From: JABMOV01 sp964654545
GTDB taxonomy: Bacteria > Fidelibacterota > Marinisomatia > Marinisomatales > JABMOV01
Assembly: GCA_964654545.1 (NCBI GenBank)
Contig: CAZZIU010000001.1
Coordinates: 1-64,000, forward strand
Length of the DNA stretch: 64,000 nt
Reading direction: 5' to 3'
Program-made: the position numbers and the translations under genes
The notes under the pieces: generated by a model
What the model was told of the DNA's origin: nothing
The model's input: the letters and a program-made list of their open reading frames with translations, nothing else
Database searches by the model: none
Part shown: positions 50,114 to 59,443 of the stretch, piece by piece
How the letters are laid out: every line of letters begins with the position of its first letter
How positions within the stretch are numbered: the stretch's first letter is position 1

Positions 50114-51748
50114 ATGGCTAATGCAAAAGTAACTGTCCCAATAGCGGTAAATGAACCAGTACGATCCTACGGCGCAGGAAGCGCAGAGAAACTATCTCTA
50201 AAAAACGAATTAAAAACATTATCTGGATCATCTATAGAAATACCATTGATTATTAATGGACAGGAAGTTCGCACAGGAAATACAGCAACATGTGTTATGC
50301 CACATAATCATTCACAGGTTCTCGCCACATATCATCTTGCAGGTGAAAAAGAAGTCTTATCTGCAATACAATCCTCACAAAAAGCCTGGCAGGATTGGTC
50401 TAGTACCCCCTGGGAGCATCGGGTGGCAGTTTTTCTGAAAATGGGGGTGTTATTACAGGGGCCCTATCGTGATATCCTTAATGCAGCAACAATGCTTAAT
50501 ATGAGTAAGAATGTTTTCCAGGCTGAAATTGATGCTGCATGTGAATTAATAGATTTTTTCAATTTTAATGGCTGGTATGCGCAAGAGATTTATGAACAAC
50601 AACCACCCTACTCACCCAATGGAATGTGGAATACCGTTCAGCACCGTTCTCTGGAAGGGTTCGTGTTCGCAGTTACACCATTTAACTTTGTTTCCATCGC
50701 TGGCAATCTTCCTACTGCACCAGTACTGATGGGGAATGTAGCATTATGGAAGCCTGCTTCCTCAGCAGTGTACCCGACGTATTTTCTAATGAAACTTTTT
50801 AAGGAAGCAGGGTTACCTGATGGCGTCATAAACTTTATTCCCGGTCCCGGTAGTAAAGTAGGTCCTACCGTCCTAGCTCATACCGATTTGGCTGGAATCC
50901 ATTTTACTGGTTCAACCGCCGTGTTTCAGCAAATGTGGCACACTGTAGGTACCAATATCCAATCGTATAAATCGTACCCCAGAATAGTAGGCGAAACTGG
51001 CGGAAAAGATTTTTGCATAGCCCATGAATCAGCTGATCGTAAAGGGCTTGTTACTGCCATGATCAGGGGTGCGTTTGAATATCAGGGACAGAAATGTTCA
51101 GCATTATCCAGATCGTATTTGCCAACGTCTATCTGGAGCGATATTGAAAAAATGTTACTGGATGAATTATCCACTATCACAATAGGCGACGTTACTGATT
51201 TCACACATTTCATGAATGCCGTTATTGATGAAGCTGCGTTCGATACTATTTCAGGTTATATCGATTATGCCAAACAATCAAATAATGCCAAAATCATTTA
51301 TGGTGGCGGTTACGATAAAACAGAAGGATATTTCATTGAACCTACCGTTATCGTCACTGATGATCCTCATTTTAAAACCATGGAAGAGGAAATCTTTGGA
51401 CCGGTTCTAACAATTTATCTCTATGACCCAAAAGAATGGCAAGACACATTGAAACTGGTTGATTCTACCTCCCCTTATGCACTAACAGGATGTGTTTTCG
51501 CGAATGATAGAACGGCTGTGATACAGGCTGAGAAAGCCTTAATCCATGCAGCAGGAAATTTTTATATTAACGATAAACCAACCGGAGCAGTGGTTGGACA
51601 GCAACCTTTTGGTGGAGGACGTGCATCCGGGACTAACGATAAGGCCGGATCTATGTTTAATCTGTTACGCTGGGTGTCTCAGCGAACGATCAAAGAAACG
51701 TTTGTGCCAGCGTCCAGCTACCACTATCCATTTTTAGAAGAAAAATGA
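50114..51748 (+). CDS. L-glutamate gamma-semialdehyde dehydrogenase (1-pyrroline-5-carboxylate dehydrogenase)
   Basis: A 544-residue aldehyde dehydrogenase oxidising glutamate semialdehyde to glutamate with NAD, the second step of proline and a late step of arginine/ornithine breakdown. The general base is E294 (G-E-T-G-G-K) and the catalytic Cys is C328 (Q-G-Q-K-C-S-A). The P-F-G-G-G-R-A-S-G-T-N-D-K-A-G end is typical of this class. Length matches the single-function enzyme; no proline dehydrogenase domain is fused. The PutP-like symporter at 10.2 kb could supply proline. The carbamate kinase downstream suggests a wider amino-acid catabolism unit. Confidence 0.92.
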   Translation: MANAKVTVPIAVNEPVRSYGAGSAEKLSLKNELKTLSGSSIEIPLIINGQEVRTGNTATCVMPHNHSQVLATYHLAGEKEVLSAIQSSQKAWQDWSSTPWEHRVAVFLKMGVLLQGPYRDILNAATMLNMSKNVFQAEIDAACELIDFFNFNGWYAQEIYEQQPPYSPNGMWNTVQHRSLEGFVFAVTPFNFVSIAGNLPTAPVLMGNVALWKPASSAVYPTYFLMKLFKEAGLPDGVINFIPGPGSKVGPTVLAHTDLAGIHFTGSTAVFQQMWHTVGTNIQSYKSYPRIVGETGGKDFCIAHESADRKGLVTAMIRGAFEYQGQKCSALSRSYLPTSIWSDIEKMLLDELSTITIGDVTDFTHFMNAVIDEAAFDTISGYIDYAKQSNNAKIIYGGGYDKTEGYFIEPTVIVTDDPHFKTMEEEIFGPVLTIYLYDPKEWQDTLKLVDSTSPYALTGCVFANDRTAVIQAEKALIHAAGNFYINDKPTGAVVGQQPFGGGRASGTNDKAGSMFNLLRWVSQRTIKETFVPASSYHYPFLEEK

Positions 51749-51853
51749 TCAAATTTATTTATCAGTTAATCTCTTACAAAAATACATTTGGCTATAGCTA
51801 AGTGCATCCTCTCATCCAGTTTATTATTAACAAGCTAATTAAAGAGGATTAAA

Positions 51854-53170
51854 ATGAATCGAACAAAAACTATTATCATGGGTGCAGCAGGCCGCGATTT
51901 TCACAATTTCAATTTACTTTACCGTGACAATGAGGCATGTGAGGTAATCGCCTTTACGGCAACCCAAATTCCTGACATTGAAGGACGAACCTATCCAGGG
52001 GAACTGGCCGGAAAATTGTATCCCAACGGAATTCCCATCTACGATGAAGCCGATCTGGATACATTAATTCGCGATAATCAAATCGAGGAAGTCGTATTCT
52101 CCTATTCGGATATTGCCCACGAGGATGTGATGCATAAAGCATCCCGTGTCATGGCCGCCGGCGCCCACTTTAAGGTTCTTGGTGGTGAGCCCACCATGAT
52201 TAAATCAACCAAACCGGTAGTGGCAATTGGTGCCGTACGTACCGGTTGTGGAAAAAGTCAGACAACCCGTAAAGTAGCTGGCATATTAAAAGCTGCAGGA
52301 AAAAAAGTTGCTGCGATTCGTCACCCCATGCCTTATGGTGACCTGGCAAAACAAAAAGTGCAACGGTTTGCCTCAATTGATGACCTGAAAAAGCACAATT
52401 GCACCATCGAGGAAATGGAAGAATATGAACCCCATATTAACAGTGGTACTGTGGTGTATGCCGGTGTGGATTATGAGGCCATTGTTCGGGAAGCAGAAAA
52501 AGAAGCTGATGTCATATTATGGGATGGCGGGAACAACGATATGCCATTTTACAAACCTGATCTCACAATCGTGGTGGTGGATCCTCATCGCCCAGGGCAT
52601 GAACTGATGTATTATCCCGGTGAAACCAATCTCCTCATGGCAGATGTGGTTGTAATCAATAAAATGGATACGGCAGATGGCGAAGATATTGATGAAGTGC
52701 GCTGGAATGTACGTGAATCCAATCCTGATGCGATAATAATTGATGCTGCATCGCCAATAACCGTCGAAGACCCTTCTCTTATCTACGGAAAGAAAGCACT
52801 TGTAGTGGAAGACGGACCTACACTTACCCACGGTGAAATGCAATACGGAGCCGGGATGGTTGCAGCGGAGAAATTCGGTGCTGAAGATGTGGTAGATCCT
52901 CGCCCCTATACTGTGGGCAGCATTACAGAGACCTTCGAGAAATATCCTGATATTGGAGAATTATTACCTGCTATGGGATACGGTGATCAACAAATGAAGG
53001 ACTTGGAAAAGACTATTGCAAATACCGATTGTGAAGTAGTCATCATTGGAACACCAATTGATTTACGACGGGTTGCAAAAATCAACCAACCTTCCGTACG
53101 TGTAACCTACGATTTGCAGGAAATTGGTTCTCCAAATCTGGATGATGTCTTAAAGCCATTTACTTCCTGA
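51854..53170 (+). CDS. COG2403-like GTPase (cyclic 2,3-diphosphoglycerate synthetase family)
   Basis: A 438-residue P-loop protein. Residues 1-115 look like a Rossmann-type domain (M-G-A-A-G-R-D-F-H-N-F). The Walker A is G-A-V-R-T-G-C-G-K-S (126-135), and an N-K-M-D motif (269-272) indicates guanine specificity. The W-D-G-G-N-N-D-M-P-F-Y-K-P-D and V-D-P-H-R-P-G-H-E stretches are hallmarks of the family containing archaeal cyclic 2,3-diphosphoglycerate synthetase. Bacterial members are not shown to make that thermolyte, and their true function is open. It has an AGAGGA site and lies 16 bases before a carbamate kinase gene, a suggestive pair. Confidence 0.82.
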   Translation: MNRTKTIIMGAAGRDFHNFNLLYRDNEACEVIAFTATQIPDIEGRTYPGELAGKLYPNGIPIYDEADLDTLIRDNQIEEVVFSYSDIAHEDVMHKASRVMAAGAHFKVLGGEPTMIKSTKPVVAIGAVRTGCGKSQTTRKVAGILKAAGKKVAAIRHPMPYGDLAKQKVQRFASIDDLKKHNCTIEEMEEYEPHINSGTVVYAGVDYEAIVREAEKEADVILWDGGNNDMPFYKPDLTIVVVDPHRPGHELMYYPGETNLLMADVVVINKMDTADGEDIDEVRWNVRESNPDAIIIDAASPITVEDPSLIYGKKALVVEDGPTLTHGEMQYGAGMVAAEKFGAEDVVDPRPYTVGSITETFEKYPDIGELLPAMGYGDQQMKDLEKTIANTDCEVVIIGTPIDLRRVAKINQPSVRVTYDLQEIGSPNLDDVLKPFTS

Positions 53171-53186
53171 TTGTGATTTTTTGTCA

Positions 53187-54146
53187 ATGAGACCGCATCG
53201 TTCTGTCATGATTGCATTAGGCGGCAATGCGTTGTCGCCTAAAGGAGCAGCCGGTGATATCCGTGTGCAATTTGCCCATACCAGAAAAAGCCTGGAAGCC
53301 ATCATGCATTTTGTAGATCTCGATTACAATATCTGCTTGACCCATGGAAACGGGCCACAGGTTGGTGATGAACTACTGCGCATGGATTTGACCCATGAAC
53401 AGGTTCCCGCATTACCGCTAGGAGTTTGTGTTGCCGGGACACAAGGAACGATTGGGTATATGATTCAGCAATCGCTTCAAAATAGATTAAAAAAAGCACG
53501 CATCAATCGAGAAGTCGTTACTCTGGTAACCCAGGTAATCGTTGACAAAGATGATCCTTCTATAAAGAACCCTACCAAATATGTTGGTCAGAGATATGGT
53601 GAAAAAGATTCCATATTATTGGCAGATAAATTTGGCTGGATGATTAAAGAACAAAATCCTGGGGAATGGAGAAGGGTAGTCCCTTCTCCTCTACCCCGGT
53701 ATATCATGCATGGTTTCAGTACAAAAACTCTAGTCGATCATGGTACCATCGTACTTTGTGCTGGAGGCGGTGGAATTCCAGTTTATTACAAAAATGACGA
53801 TACGTTAGAAGGACTTGATGCTGTCATTGATAAGGATTTAGCAGCTGCACTGATGGGCCGAATTATCAAGGCCCATGAATTGTGGATTATAACCGACGTA
53901 GAGCATGTCTATCTTGATTTCAATAAAGCATCTCAAAGGGCTATAATAAAATGTACAACTTCAGAAGCCCAACAGTATTTGGATGAAGGCCAATTTCAGG
54001 ACGGTAGCATGGCACCAAAAATTAAAGCAGCTCTGTATTTCCTAAAACATCATGGGGAAAAAGTAATTATCACTTCAATCTCTCATGTTGCAGAGGCCAT
54101 CGGGGGACGATCCGGCACATTGATTGTCAACGACAGAGCCGCATAA
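53187..54146 (+). CDS. arcC: Carbamate kinase
   Basis: A 319-residue amino-acid-kinase-fold enzyme that makes ATP from carbamoyl phosphate and ADP, releasing ammonia and CO2, or runs in reverse. It starts V-M-I-A-L-G-G-N-A-L, and H-G-N-G-P-Q-V-G, C-A-G-G-G-G-I-P-V and G-S-M-A-P-K follow. ATG 53187 is chosen over TTG 53181. Arginine deiminase and ornithine transcarbamylase, the usual arc partners, are not beside it, so the carbamoyl phosphate source is unclear. The COG2403-like GTPase upstream may be linked. Confidence 0.93.
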   Translation: MRPHRSVMIALGGNALSPKGAAGDIRVQFAHTRKSLEAIMHFVDLDYNICLTHGNGPQVGDELLRMDLTHEQVPALPLGVCVAGTQGTIGYMIQQSLQNRLKKARINREVVTLVTQVIVDKDDPSIKNPTKYVGQRYGEKDSILLADKFGWMIKEQNPGEWRRVVPSPLPRYIMHGFSTKTLVDHGTIVLCAGGGGIPVYYKNDDTLEGLDAVIDKDLAAALMGRIIKAHELWIITDVEHVYLDFNKASQRAIIKCTTSEAQQYLDEGQFQDGSMAPKIKAALYFLKHHGEKVIITSISHVAEAIGGRSGTLIVNDRAA

Positions 54147-54161
54147 CAAAGGAGACGTTCA

Positions 54162-55334
54162 TTGAAAATACATGAATATCAGGGAAAAGAAATTTTCCGT
54201 CAATTTAATGTAAATGTACCCAAGGGACATCCAGCATTTTCCGTTGATGCTGCAGTGGATGTTGCGAAACAACTTGGGTCATTTCCTGTTGTTGTAAAAG
54301 CACAAATTCATGCCGGGGGGCGTGGTAAAGGCGGTGGAGTAAAATTGGCGCACTCTATCGATGAAGTAAGGACAATCGCTAAGGAAATTCTTGGCATGCA
54401 GCTGGTCACACATCAAACCGGTCCTGAAGGGAAACAGGTACAGCGACTATTGATCGAATCGGGAGTTGCAATTGAACGTGAATTGTACGCCGGTATTGTT
54501 TTGGACAGGGGATCAAAACAGGATGTCTTTATGGTTTCCACTGAAGGTGGGATGGAAATTGAAAAAGTTGCAGCGAATACACCGGAAAAAATCGTAAAGG
54601 AATGGATTTATTCCGGACTGGGATTAACGGGATTCCAGGCTCGCAAGCTTGCATTTGCCCTGGGACTGAGCGGACAGCAGATAAAACATGCGGTCAATAT
54701 ATTTATGGCCCTGTGGAAAGTTTACAAAGCCAAGGATTGTTCATTGATTGAAATAAATCCATTGGTTGTGACCAAAGGTGATAACGTAATTGCGCTGGAT
54801 GCAAAAATTAATTTCGATGACAATGCCTTATTCCGACAAAAAGATTTGGTTGAGTTACGAGATATATCTGAAGAGGAGCCAGCTGAAGTAGAGGCCAGTC
54901 GGTTCAATCTCAACTACATTAAACTCGATGGAAATGTTGGTTGCATGGTGAATGGAGCCGGGCTTGCTATGGGTACGATGGATATTATTAAGCTCTACGG
55001 TGGTGAACCGGCAAACTTCCTTGATGTGGGTGGTGTAGCCAATCCGGAAACCGTTGCCAACGGATTCAAGATCATTTTATCAGATCCAAACGTGCAATCA
55101 ATTTTAATCAACATTTTTGGAGGCATTGTTCGTTGTGATCGGGTAGCTCAGGGTGTGATTGATGCTATGAAAACGGTGAAAGTCTCTATCCCCGTTGTGA
55201 TTCGTTTGGAGGGTACCAATGCAAAAGAAGCCGCTGCCCTTCTAGAAGAATCACCGTTAGATTTTATTGTTGCAACCAGTCTGAGTGACGCTGCCGAAAA
55301 AGCAGTAAAAGCCGCAAATGAGGTGCAAAAATGA
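54162..55334 (+). CDS. sucC: Succinyl-CoA synthetase beta subunit
   Basis: A 390-residue ADP/GDP-forming ligase subunit of the citric-acid cycle. It begins K-I-H-E-Y-Q-G-K-E-I-F with an ATP-grasp domain (G-G-R-G-K-G-G-G-V), and ends with the CoA-ligase-like domain (N-I-F-G-G-I-V-R-C-D). TTG 54162 is the start, preceded by AAGGAGA. The last 4 bases overlap sucD. Confidence 0.96.
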   Translation: MKIHEYQGKEIFRQFNVNVPKGHPAFSVDAAVDVAKQLGSFPVVVKAQIHAGGRGKGGGVKLAHSIDEVRTIAKEILGMQLVTHQTGPEGKQVQRLLIESGVAIERELYAGIVLDRGSKQDVFMVSTEGGMEIEKVAANTPEKIVKEWIYSGLGLTGFQARKLAFALGLSGQQIKHAVNIFMALWKVYKAKDCSLIEINPLVVTKGDNVIALDAKINFDDNALFRQKDLVELRDISEEEPAEVEASRFNLNYIKLDGNVGCMVNGAGLAMGTMDIIKLYGGEPANFLDVGGVANPETVANGFKIILSDPNVQSILINIFGGIVRCDRVAQGVIDAMKTVKVSIPVVIRLEGTNAKEAAALLEESPLDFIVATSLSDAAEKAVKAANEVQK

Positions 55335-56209
55335 GTGTATTAGTCAATAGCAACACGCGCCTGATAATACAGGGCATTACTGGTCAGGAAGGATCATTTC
55401 ATGGAAGCCAAATGATTGAATATGGAACCAACGTGGTAGGTGGTGTAACTCCCAATAAAGGTGGCACCGAACATTTAGGTAAACCGGTATTTAATACCGT
55501 AGTTGACGTAAAATCCGCCACAGATGCCAATACGTCTGTCATTTTTGTTCCACCTGCGTTTGCTGCCGATGCCATCATGGAAGCTGTTGATGCAGGTCTT
55601 GATCTGGTCATTTGTATCACTGAGGGGATTCCCACAAAGGATATGGTAGTTGTTCATGATTTTATGAAGAATAAAAAAACTCGCTTGGTGGGTCCAAATT
55701 GTCCCGGCGTCATTTCCCCAGGACAGGCAAAAGTTGGTATTATGCCAGGGTTTATCCACTCTCCGGGACATATTGGCATTATGTCGCGCTCTGGTACGCT
55801 TACATACGAAGCCGTACACCAAATCAGCCACTACGGGTTAGGACAATCAACCGTAATTGGCATTGGAGGCGATCCAATCATAGGTACCAATTTTATAGAC
55901 ATGCTGGAACTATTCTCCAATGATGACGACACAAAGGGGATTGTCATGATAGGTGAAATTGGTGGTTCTGCTGAAGAAGAAGCCGCGGAGTGGGTTGTGG
56001 ATCACCAATTTTCCAAACCAATCGTTTCTTTCATAGCCGGTCAAACTGCTCCACCAGGGAGACGAATGGGACATGCTGGCGCGATCATTGCTGGTGGAAA
56101 AGGAACTGCCAAAGAAAAAATGGCCGCTTTAACTGAGGCTGGGATACATGTTGTAAAGAGTCCTGCTGAAATTGGAACGACAATGGCCAAATTGATGAAA
56201 AATAATTGA
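55331..56209 (+). CDS. sucD: Succinyl-CoA synthetase alpha subunit
   Basis: A 292-residue partner of SucC that binds CoA and carries the phosphohistidine. It shows G-I-T-G-Q-E-G-S-F-H, G-P-N-C-P-G-V-I-S-P-G and the active-site G-H-A-G-A-I-I-A-G-G-K. Length is typical. Coupled to sucC by ATGA and followed 14 bases later by ndk. Confidence 0.97.
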   Translation: MSVLVNSNTRLIIQGITGQEGSFHGSQMIEYGTNVVGGVTPNKGGTEHLGKPVFNTVVDVKSATDANTSVIFVPPAFAADAIMEAVDAGLDLVICITEGIPTKDMVVVHDFMKNKKTRLVGPNCPGVISPGQAKVGIMPGFIHSPGHIGIMSRSGTLTYEAVHQISHYGLGQSTVIGIGGDPIIGTNFIDMLELFSNDDDTKGIVMIGEIGGSAEEEAAEWVVDHQFSKPIVSFIAGQTAPPGRRMGHAGAIIAGGKGTAKEKMAALTEAGIHVVKSPAEIGTTMAKLMKNN

Positions 56210-56223
56210 ATAGAGGAGAAAAA

Positions 56224-56649
56224 GTGAATAATCGTACATTTGCTATCATCAAACCAGATGCGGTAAAGAACGGCTATACCGGACAAATATATGACCGCGT
56301 AATAAAGGCCGGATTTAAAATTCTTAGTGCGAAATTAATTCGCATGACAAAAGCCCAGGCCGAAGGATTTTACGCGGTGCATAAAGAGAGACCATTCTAC
56401 CAGGAATTAACAACATTTATGTCATCCGGACCGTGCATGATACTGGCATTAGAGCTTGAGAATGCTGTAGCCGCTTGGAGAGAGACGATTGGGGCAACCA
56501 ATCCTGCCGAAGCTGCAGAGGGTACCATTCGAAAGGATTTCGCAACCAGTCTGGGTGAAAACGCTGTTCATGGTTCCGATAGTGATGAAAATGCCAAGAT
56601 TGAAATTTCTTTCTTCTTTACTGAAGCAGAATTAATCGCAAACGAATAA
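56224..56649 (+). CDS. ndk: Nucleoside diphosphate kinase
   Basis: A 141-residue enzyme passing phosphate from NTPs to NDPs, fitting a partner of succinyl-CoA synthetase. It has F-A-I-I-K-P-D-A-V near the start and the active His in N-A-V-H-G-S-D-S. GTG 56224 is chosen because GAGGAG lies at 56213-56218; a frame from 56206 adds six non-family residues. Confidence 0.95.
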   Translation: MNNRTFAIIKPDAVKNGYTGQIYDRVIKAGFKILSAKLIRMTKAQAEGFYAVHKERPFYQELTTFMSSGPCMILALELENAVAAWRETIGATNPAEAAEGTIRKDFATSLGENAVHGSDSDENAKIEISFFFTEAELIANE

Positions 56650-56722
56650 CCATAGAGAGTATTTGCATTTTTCCTCTCTCCAATCCAAATTTGAGCGATG
56701 TTATCGGAGAGGAAATAATACC

Positions 56723-57523
56723 TTGAAGTTCTACCTTAAACTATCTGTTCTACTGCTTATAATCTTTTTGGTATCCTGTGGGAGCAAAAGCGAAACAGGA
56801 GTCGTTGGAGAATCCATCACACTCATTGCTGAAACGCTGGAGTCCAGTGAAGATCTTGATATCGTTTGGGAAATTGATGCACTGCCAGATGCCAGTTGGT
56901 TAACCATTGACGCTGTTCAGCTTTCCGAAGATTTGACGGAGTTGGTGTTTGTACCCGATGAACCTGGCGAATATTCCTTCAAGGTGACATTCTCTCAGTA
57001 TGGTGACGAAATATCTTCTCAGATTTTCACGTATGAAATTGAGGATGACGGGTTGGAGAATCAGGACGAATCTCGTCCTGAGGTGACAGAGGAGGAATGG
57101 TTGGCCACTCCCATTGATACACCTGAAGCAGAACCAGTTGATACTGAAATCGCGATGGAACCGGTACCTGTTCAGCAAGATCCACCGGTGGTAAAACCTG
57201 TGGTTAAAAAAACTCCTCCACCTTCGCCACCAAAAAAACAAATTATTCCCGGGTCAAAGATTCCTTTTGATAAAGATAGGTTTACCATCCAAGTGGCATC
57301 AAGAAACAAATTGGTGGACGCTGAAAGGGTTGCCGCAGATCTCATCGATGCAGGCTTTGACGCCTATATTCAAAAAGCTTACTTTATAGAAAATGATCAA
57401 ACCTGGTATCGTGTGCGTGTTGGCAGCTATGACAATATTGATGTTGCAAAAAGCGTTGCGGAATCTATTGCAAAAGCACACGAGCTCACTACGTGGATTG
57501 ATCATGTCAGAATTGAACAATAA
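56723..57523 (+). CDS. SPOR-domain lipoprotein
   Basis: A 266-residue predicted lipoprotein. TTG 56723 begins M-K-F-Y-L-K-L, a Leu/Ile-rich signal and the lipobox L-V-S-C; GGAGAGG lies nine bases before it. A beta-sandwich-like region follows (about 25-110; D-E-P-G-E-Y-S-F-K-V is Ig/cadherin-like), then a Pro-rich linker (about 140-180), then a SPOR domain (about 188-266; F-T-I-Q-V-A-S-R and W-Y-R-V-R-V-G-S-Y). SPOR domains bind denuded septal glycan, so a division-site or murein-linked role is likely. A longer frame from 56663 would put the signal inside. Confidence 0.85.
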   Translation: MKFYLKLSVLLLIIFLVSCGSKSETGVVGESITLIAETLESSEDLDIVWEIDALPDASWLTIDAVQLSEDLTELVFVPDEPGEYSFKVTFSQYGDEISSQIFTYEIEDDGLENQDESRPEVTEEEWLATPIDTPEAEPVDTEIAMEPVPVQQDPPVVKPVVKKTPPPSPPKKQIIPGSKIPFDKDRFTIQVASRNKLVDAERVAADLIDAGFDAYIQKAYFIENDQTWYRVRVGSYDNIDVAKSVAESIAKAHELTTWIDHVRIEQ

Positions 57524-57544
57524 TTAACTTTCTAGGAGAAAACA

Positions 57545-58834
57545 ATGGGTCCAATGAAACTCTACTTTGATGTAAGAGATATATTTCGTGCGCCACGGTT
57601 GGCATTAAGCGGTAAGAAAATATTTATTTTTTCCGTGGCCAACATAATTGGGTATGCTGCATTTTGGGTGCTTGCATATTTGGCCCTGGCAGTTTCAGGT
57701 ACCGGTTTTGCAAGCGGTTGGGTGCAGTATGGTCTGTATCCGTTTATCGGTTGTAGCAGTCTCGGATTATTTGGCAAGCTAATATACTGGGCAGGGACGC
57801 TTTTATTATTTTACGCCATAAGTTTGGGTTGTTTGGCTGTAGCAAGGGTAACGCTAAAGCAATTAAAAGGTGATGAATTTTATTCAGCTGGTGACGCACT
57901 TAAATATGTAAAAAAGCATTGGCATCCGATTGTGTTTACCTGGGTTTCATTTGTCCTTATACTTATCTTTTTTCTCATAGGGGGAGTTGTATTTGCACTC
58001 TTTGGACAAATTCCGTTTATAGGTGAATTCCTTCTTGTTTTGCCCTATCTGTTGTATTTCTTTGGATCGTTATTCACCGTTTATACAGCCATTGTGTTCC
58101 TAATCTCCTTTATTTACACCCCTGCGATCGTAGCGTGCTATGAAGAGGATACTATGGGGTCTGTTTTTCAAAGCTATTCGCTTACTTGGTCACAACCATG
58201 GCGAATTGTACTTTACCACCTGGTGTTATTACCAATTGGGTATCTTGGGGTACATATTTTCAGGTTTTTCTGGCAAGCAAGCTACAAATTAGCCCATAGT
58301 GTTTTCAGCTTCGATTGGCTTCATTCCTGGTTCGGACTGGATTGGTTTAGCAGCGCCAAATTTGCGCATATTGCAGATTGGGCCTGGAATACGGTCAATC
58401 CTTTTACCTATTGTACTACCAGCATGCCTGCAGATGCCTGTTGTGCTGCTCCAACCCAGCACCTGTGCAGTGGATGGTGGTGCTGCGGCTGGTTTGATAT
58501 GGGATCTATGTCATCCAATATCGTGTTAAGCGGAACGGAATATGTGGCAGCTGTCATACTTTCCATATTTCTCCTTCTCTTAATTGTATCGGTGGTAAGC
58601 TACGGATTATCCATCCTGTCGGTCGGAGAAGTTCTCATGTTTGTCATCTTCAAGAAAAAGACTGATGATGATAATTTGTTAGAGAGAAAAGATGAAGAAG
58701 AGTTGGAAGACGAAGAAAATGACAATGATGACGAGGTCGATGATTCTGGTGATGATTCGGATGTGACTGAAGAAGATGTGGATAAGAATGATGAAAAAGA
58801 CATGGGCGACATCGACAAAGAAAAATCAAAATAA
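57545..58834 (+). CDS. Unrecognised polytopic membrane protein with Cys-rich loop and acidic tail
   Basis: A 429-residue protein with about five to seven hydrophobic segments, broadly like DUF4013/EI24-type proteins of unknown role. Two features stand out. A loop at residues 290-314 carries six Cys (290, 299, 300, 308, 313, 314) with several Trp. The last ~50 residues are strongly acidic (runs of Asp and Glu from about 376), ending in Lys. An AGGAGA site precedes ATG 57545. It follows the SPOR gene by 21 bases and precedes yceD. I do not recognise a function. Confidence 0.75.
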   Translation: MGPMKLYFDVRDIFRAPRLALSGKKIFIFSVANIIGYAAFWVLAYLALAVSGTGFASGWVQYGLYPFIGCSSLGLFGKLIYWAGTLLLFYAISLGCLAVARVTLKQLKGDEFYSAGDALKYVKKHWHPIVFTWVSFVLILIFFLIGGVVFALFGQIPFIGEFLLVLPYLLYFFGSLFTVYTAIVFLISFIYTPAIVACYEEDTMGSVFQSYSLTWSQPWRIVLYHLVLLPIGYLGVHIFRFFWQASYKLAHSVFSFDWLHSWFGLDWFSSAKFAHIADWAWNTVNPFTYCTTSMPADACCAAPTQHLCSGWWCCGWFDMGSMSSNIVLSGTEYVAAVILSIFLLLLIVSVVSYGLSILSVGEVLMFVIFKKKTDDDNLLERKDEEELEDEENDNDDEVDDSGDDSDVTEEDVDKNDEKDMGDIDKEKSK

Positions 58835-58846
58835 TTTTTGATAAAT

Positions 58847-58923
58847 AGCCCGCGTGTCATCTGGGGATTCACCTCCCTATTATCCCTTGGATAAACACCA
58901 GTTTTTCTTTACTTTTCCGGGCT
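58847..58923 (+). promoter_or_regulatory. Possible structured leader of yceD-rpmF
   Basis: AGCCCG (58847-58852) is complementary to CGGGCT (58918-58923), and GGGG-ATTCAC-CTCCC inside could form a second hairpin. The outer stem ends four bases before the yceD ATG and could hide its ribosome site. Pairing is short, so this is only a candidate. Confidence 0.3.
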
Positions 58924-58927
58924 TTAA

Positions 58928-59428
58928 ATGAAGCTGTTACGATCAGAATTGATTCGTGGTTTGCACGAGGAGCTATTTGATATTTCTATCGAAAATATCA
59001 GCAGTGATGATGTGGGATTTAAATCCAATCAAATCCCATGCGAAATATCATCCTTTAAAGTTCCCACGGGATTTAAAGTGGTTGGCACCCTTGATATTGT
59101 ATTCCAATTTAACTGCGATCGATGTTTAAGTGGTTTTGAGCTACCAGTGAAATCTCAATTTGAGATCTGGCTGACACCCGATCAAAATGTTGCAGAGGAA
59201 GGCTCTTTGGATATGATTTGGTTTCCGGATTCAATGGATGAAGTGGATCTCGATCCGACAATTATTGAGTTAATATTGCTCGAGGTCCCCTATAAAAAGA
59301 TATGCACTGAATCATGCAAAGGACTTTGTCATCAATGTGGTACAGACCTGAACAAAGGAAACTGTTCATGTGAAATATCAACTGGTGATCCAAGGTGGGA
59401 CGTATTAAAGAAAATAAGTAAAAATTGA
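58928..59428 (+). CDS. yceD: YceD/DUF177 family protein
   Basis: A 166-residue member of the DUF177 family, whose genes almost always precede rpmF; in plants and E. coli it is tied to 23S rRNA processing. It has the C-D-R-C-L pattern (about 60-64) and a C-terminal Cys cluster (C-T-E-S-C-K-G-L-C-H-Q-C-G and C-S-C) that probably binds zinc. No clear ribosome site precedes its ATG. It is separated from rpmF by 15 bases. Confidence 0.88.
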   Translation: MKLLRSELIRGLHEELFDISIENISSDDVGFKSNQIPCEISSFKVPTGFKVVGTLDIVFQFNCDRCLSGFELPVKSQFEIWLTPDQNVAEEGSLDMIWFPDSMDEVDLDPTIIELILLEVPYKKICTESCKGLCHQCGTDLNKGNCSCEISTGDPRWDVLKKISKN

Positions 59429-59443
59429 TAATTTGGAGAGCAA

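Noticed and set aside
55475..55831. 118-codon minus-strand frame inside sucD
   Set aside because: Shadow of sucD; no start site or homology.
56654..56679. AGAGAG...CTCTCT inverted repeat after ndk, considered as a terminator
   Set aside because: The stem is six pairs with a 14-base loop and no T run on either side, so termination is unlikely.
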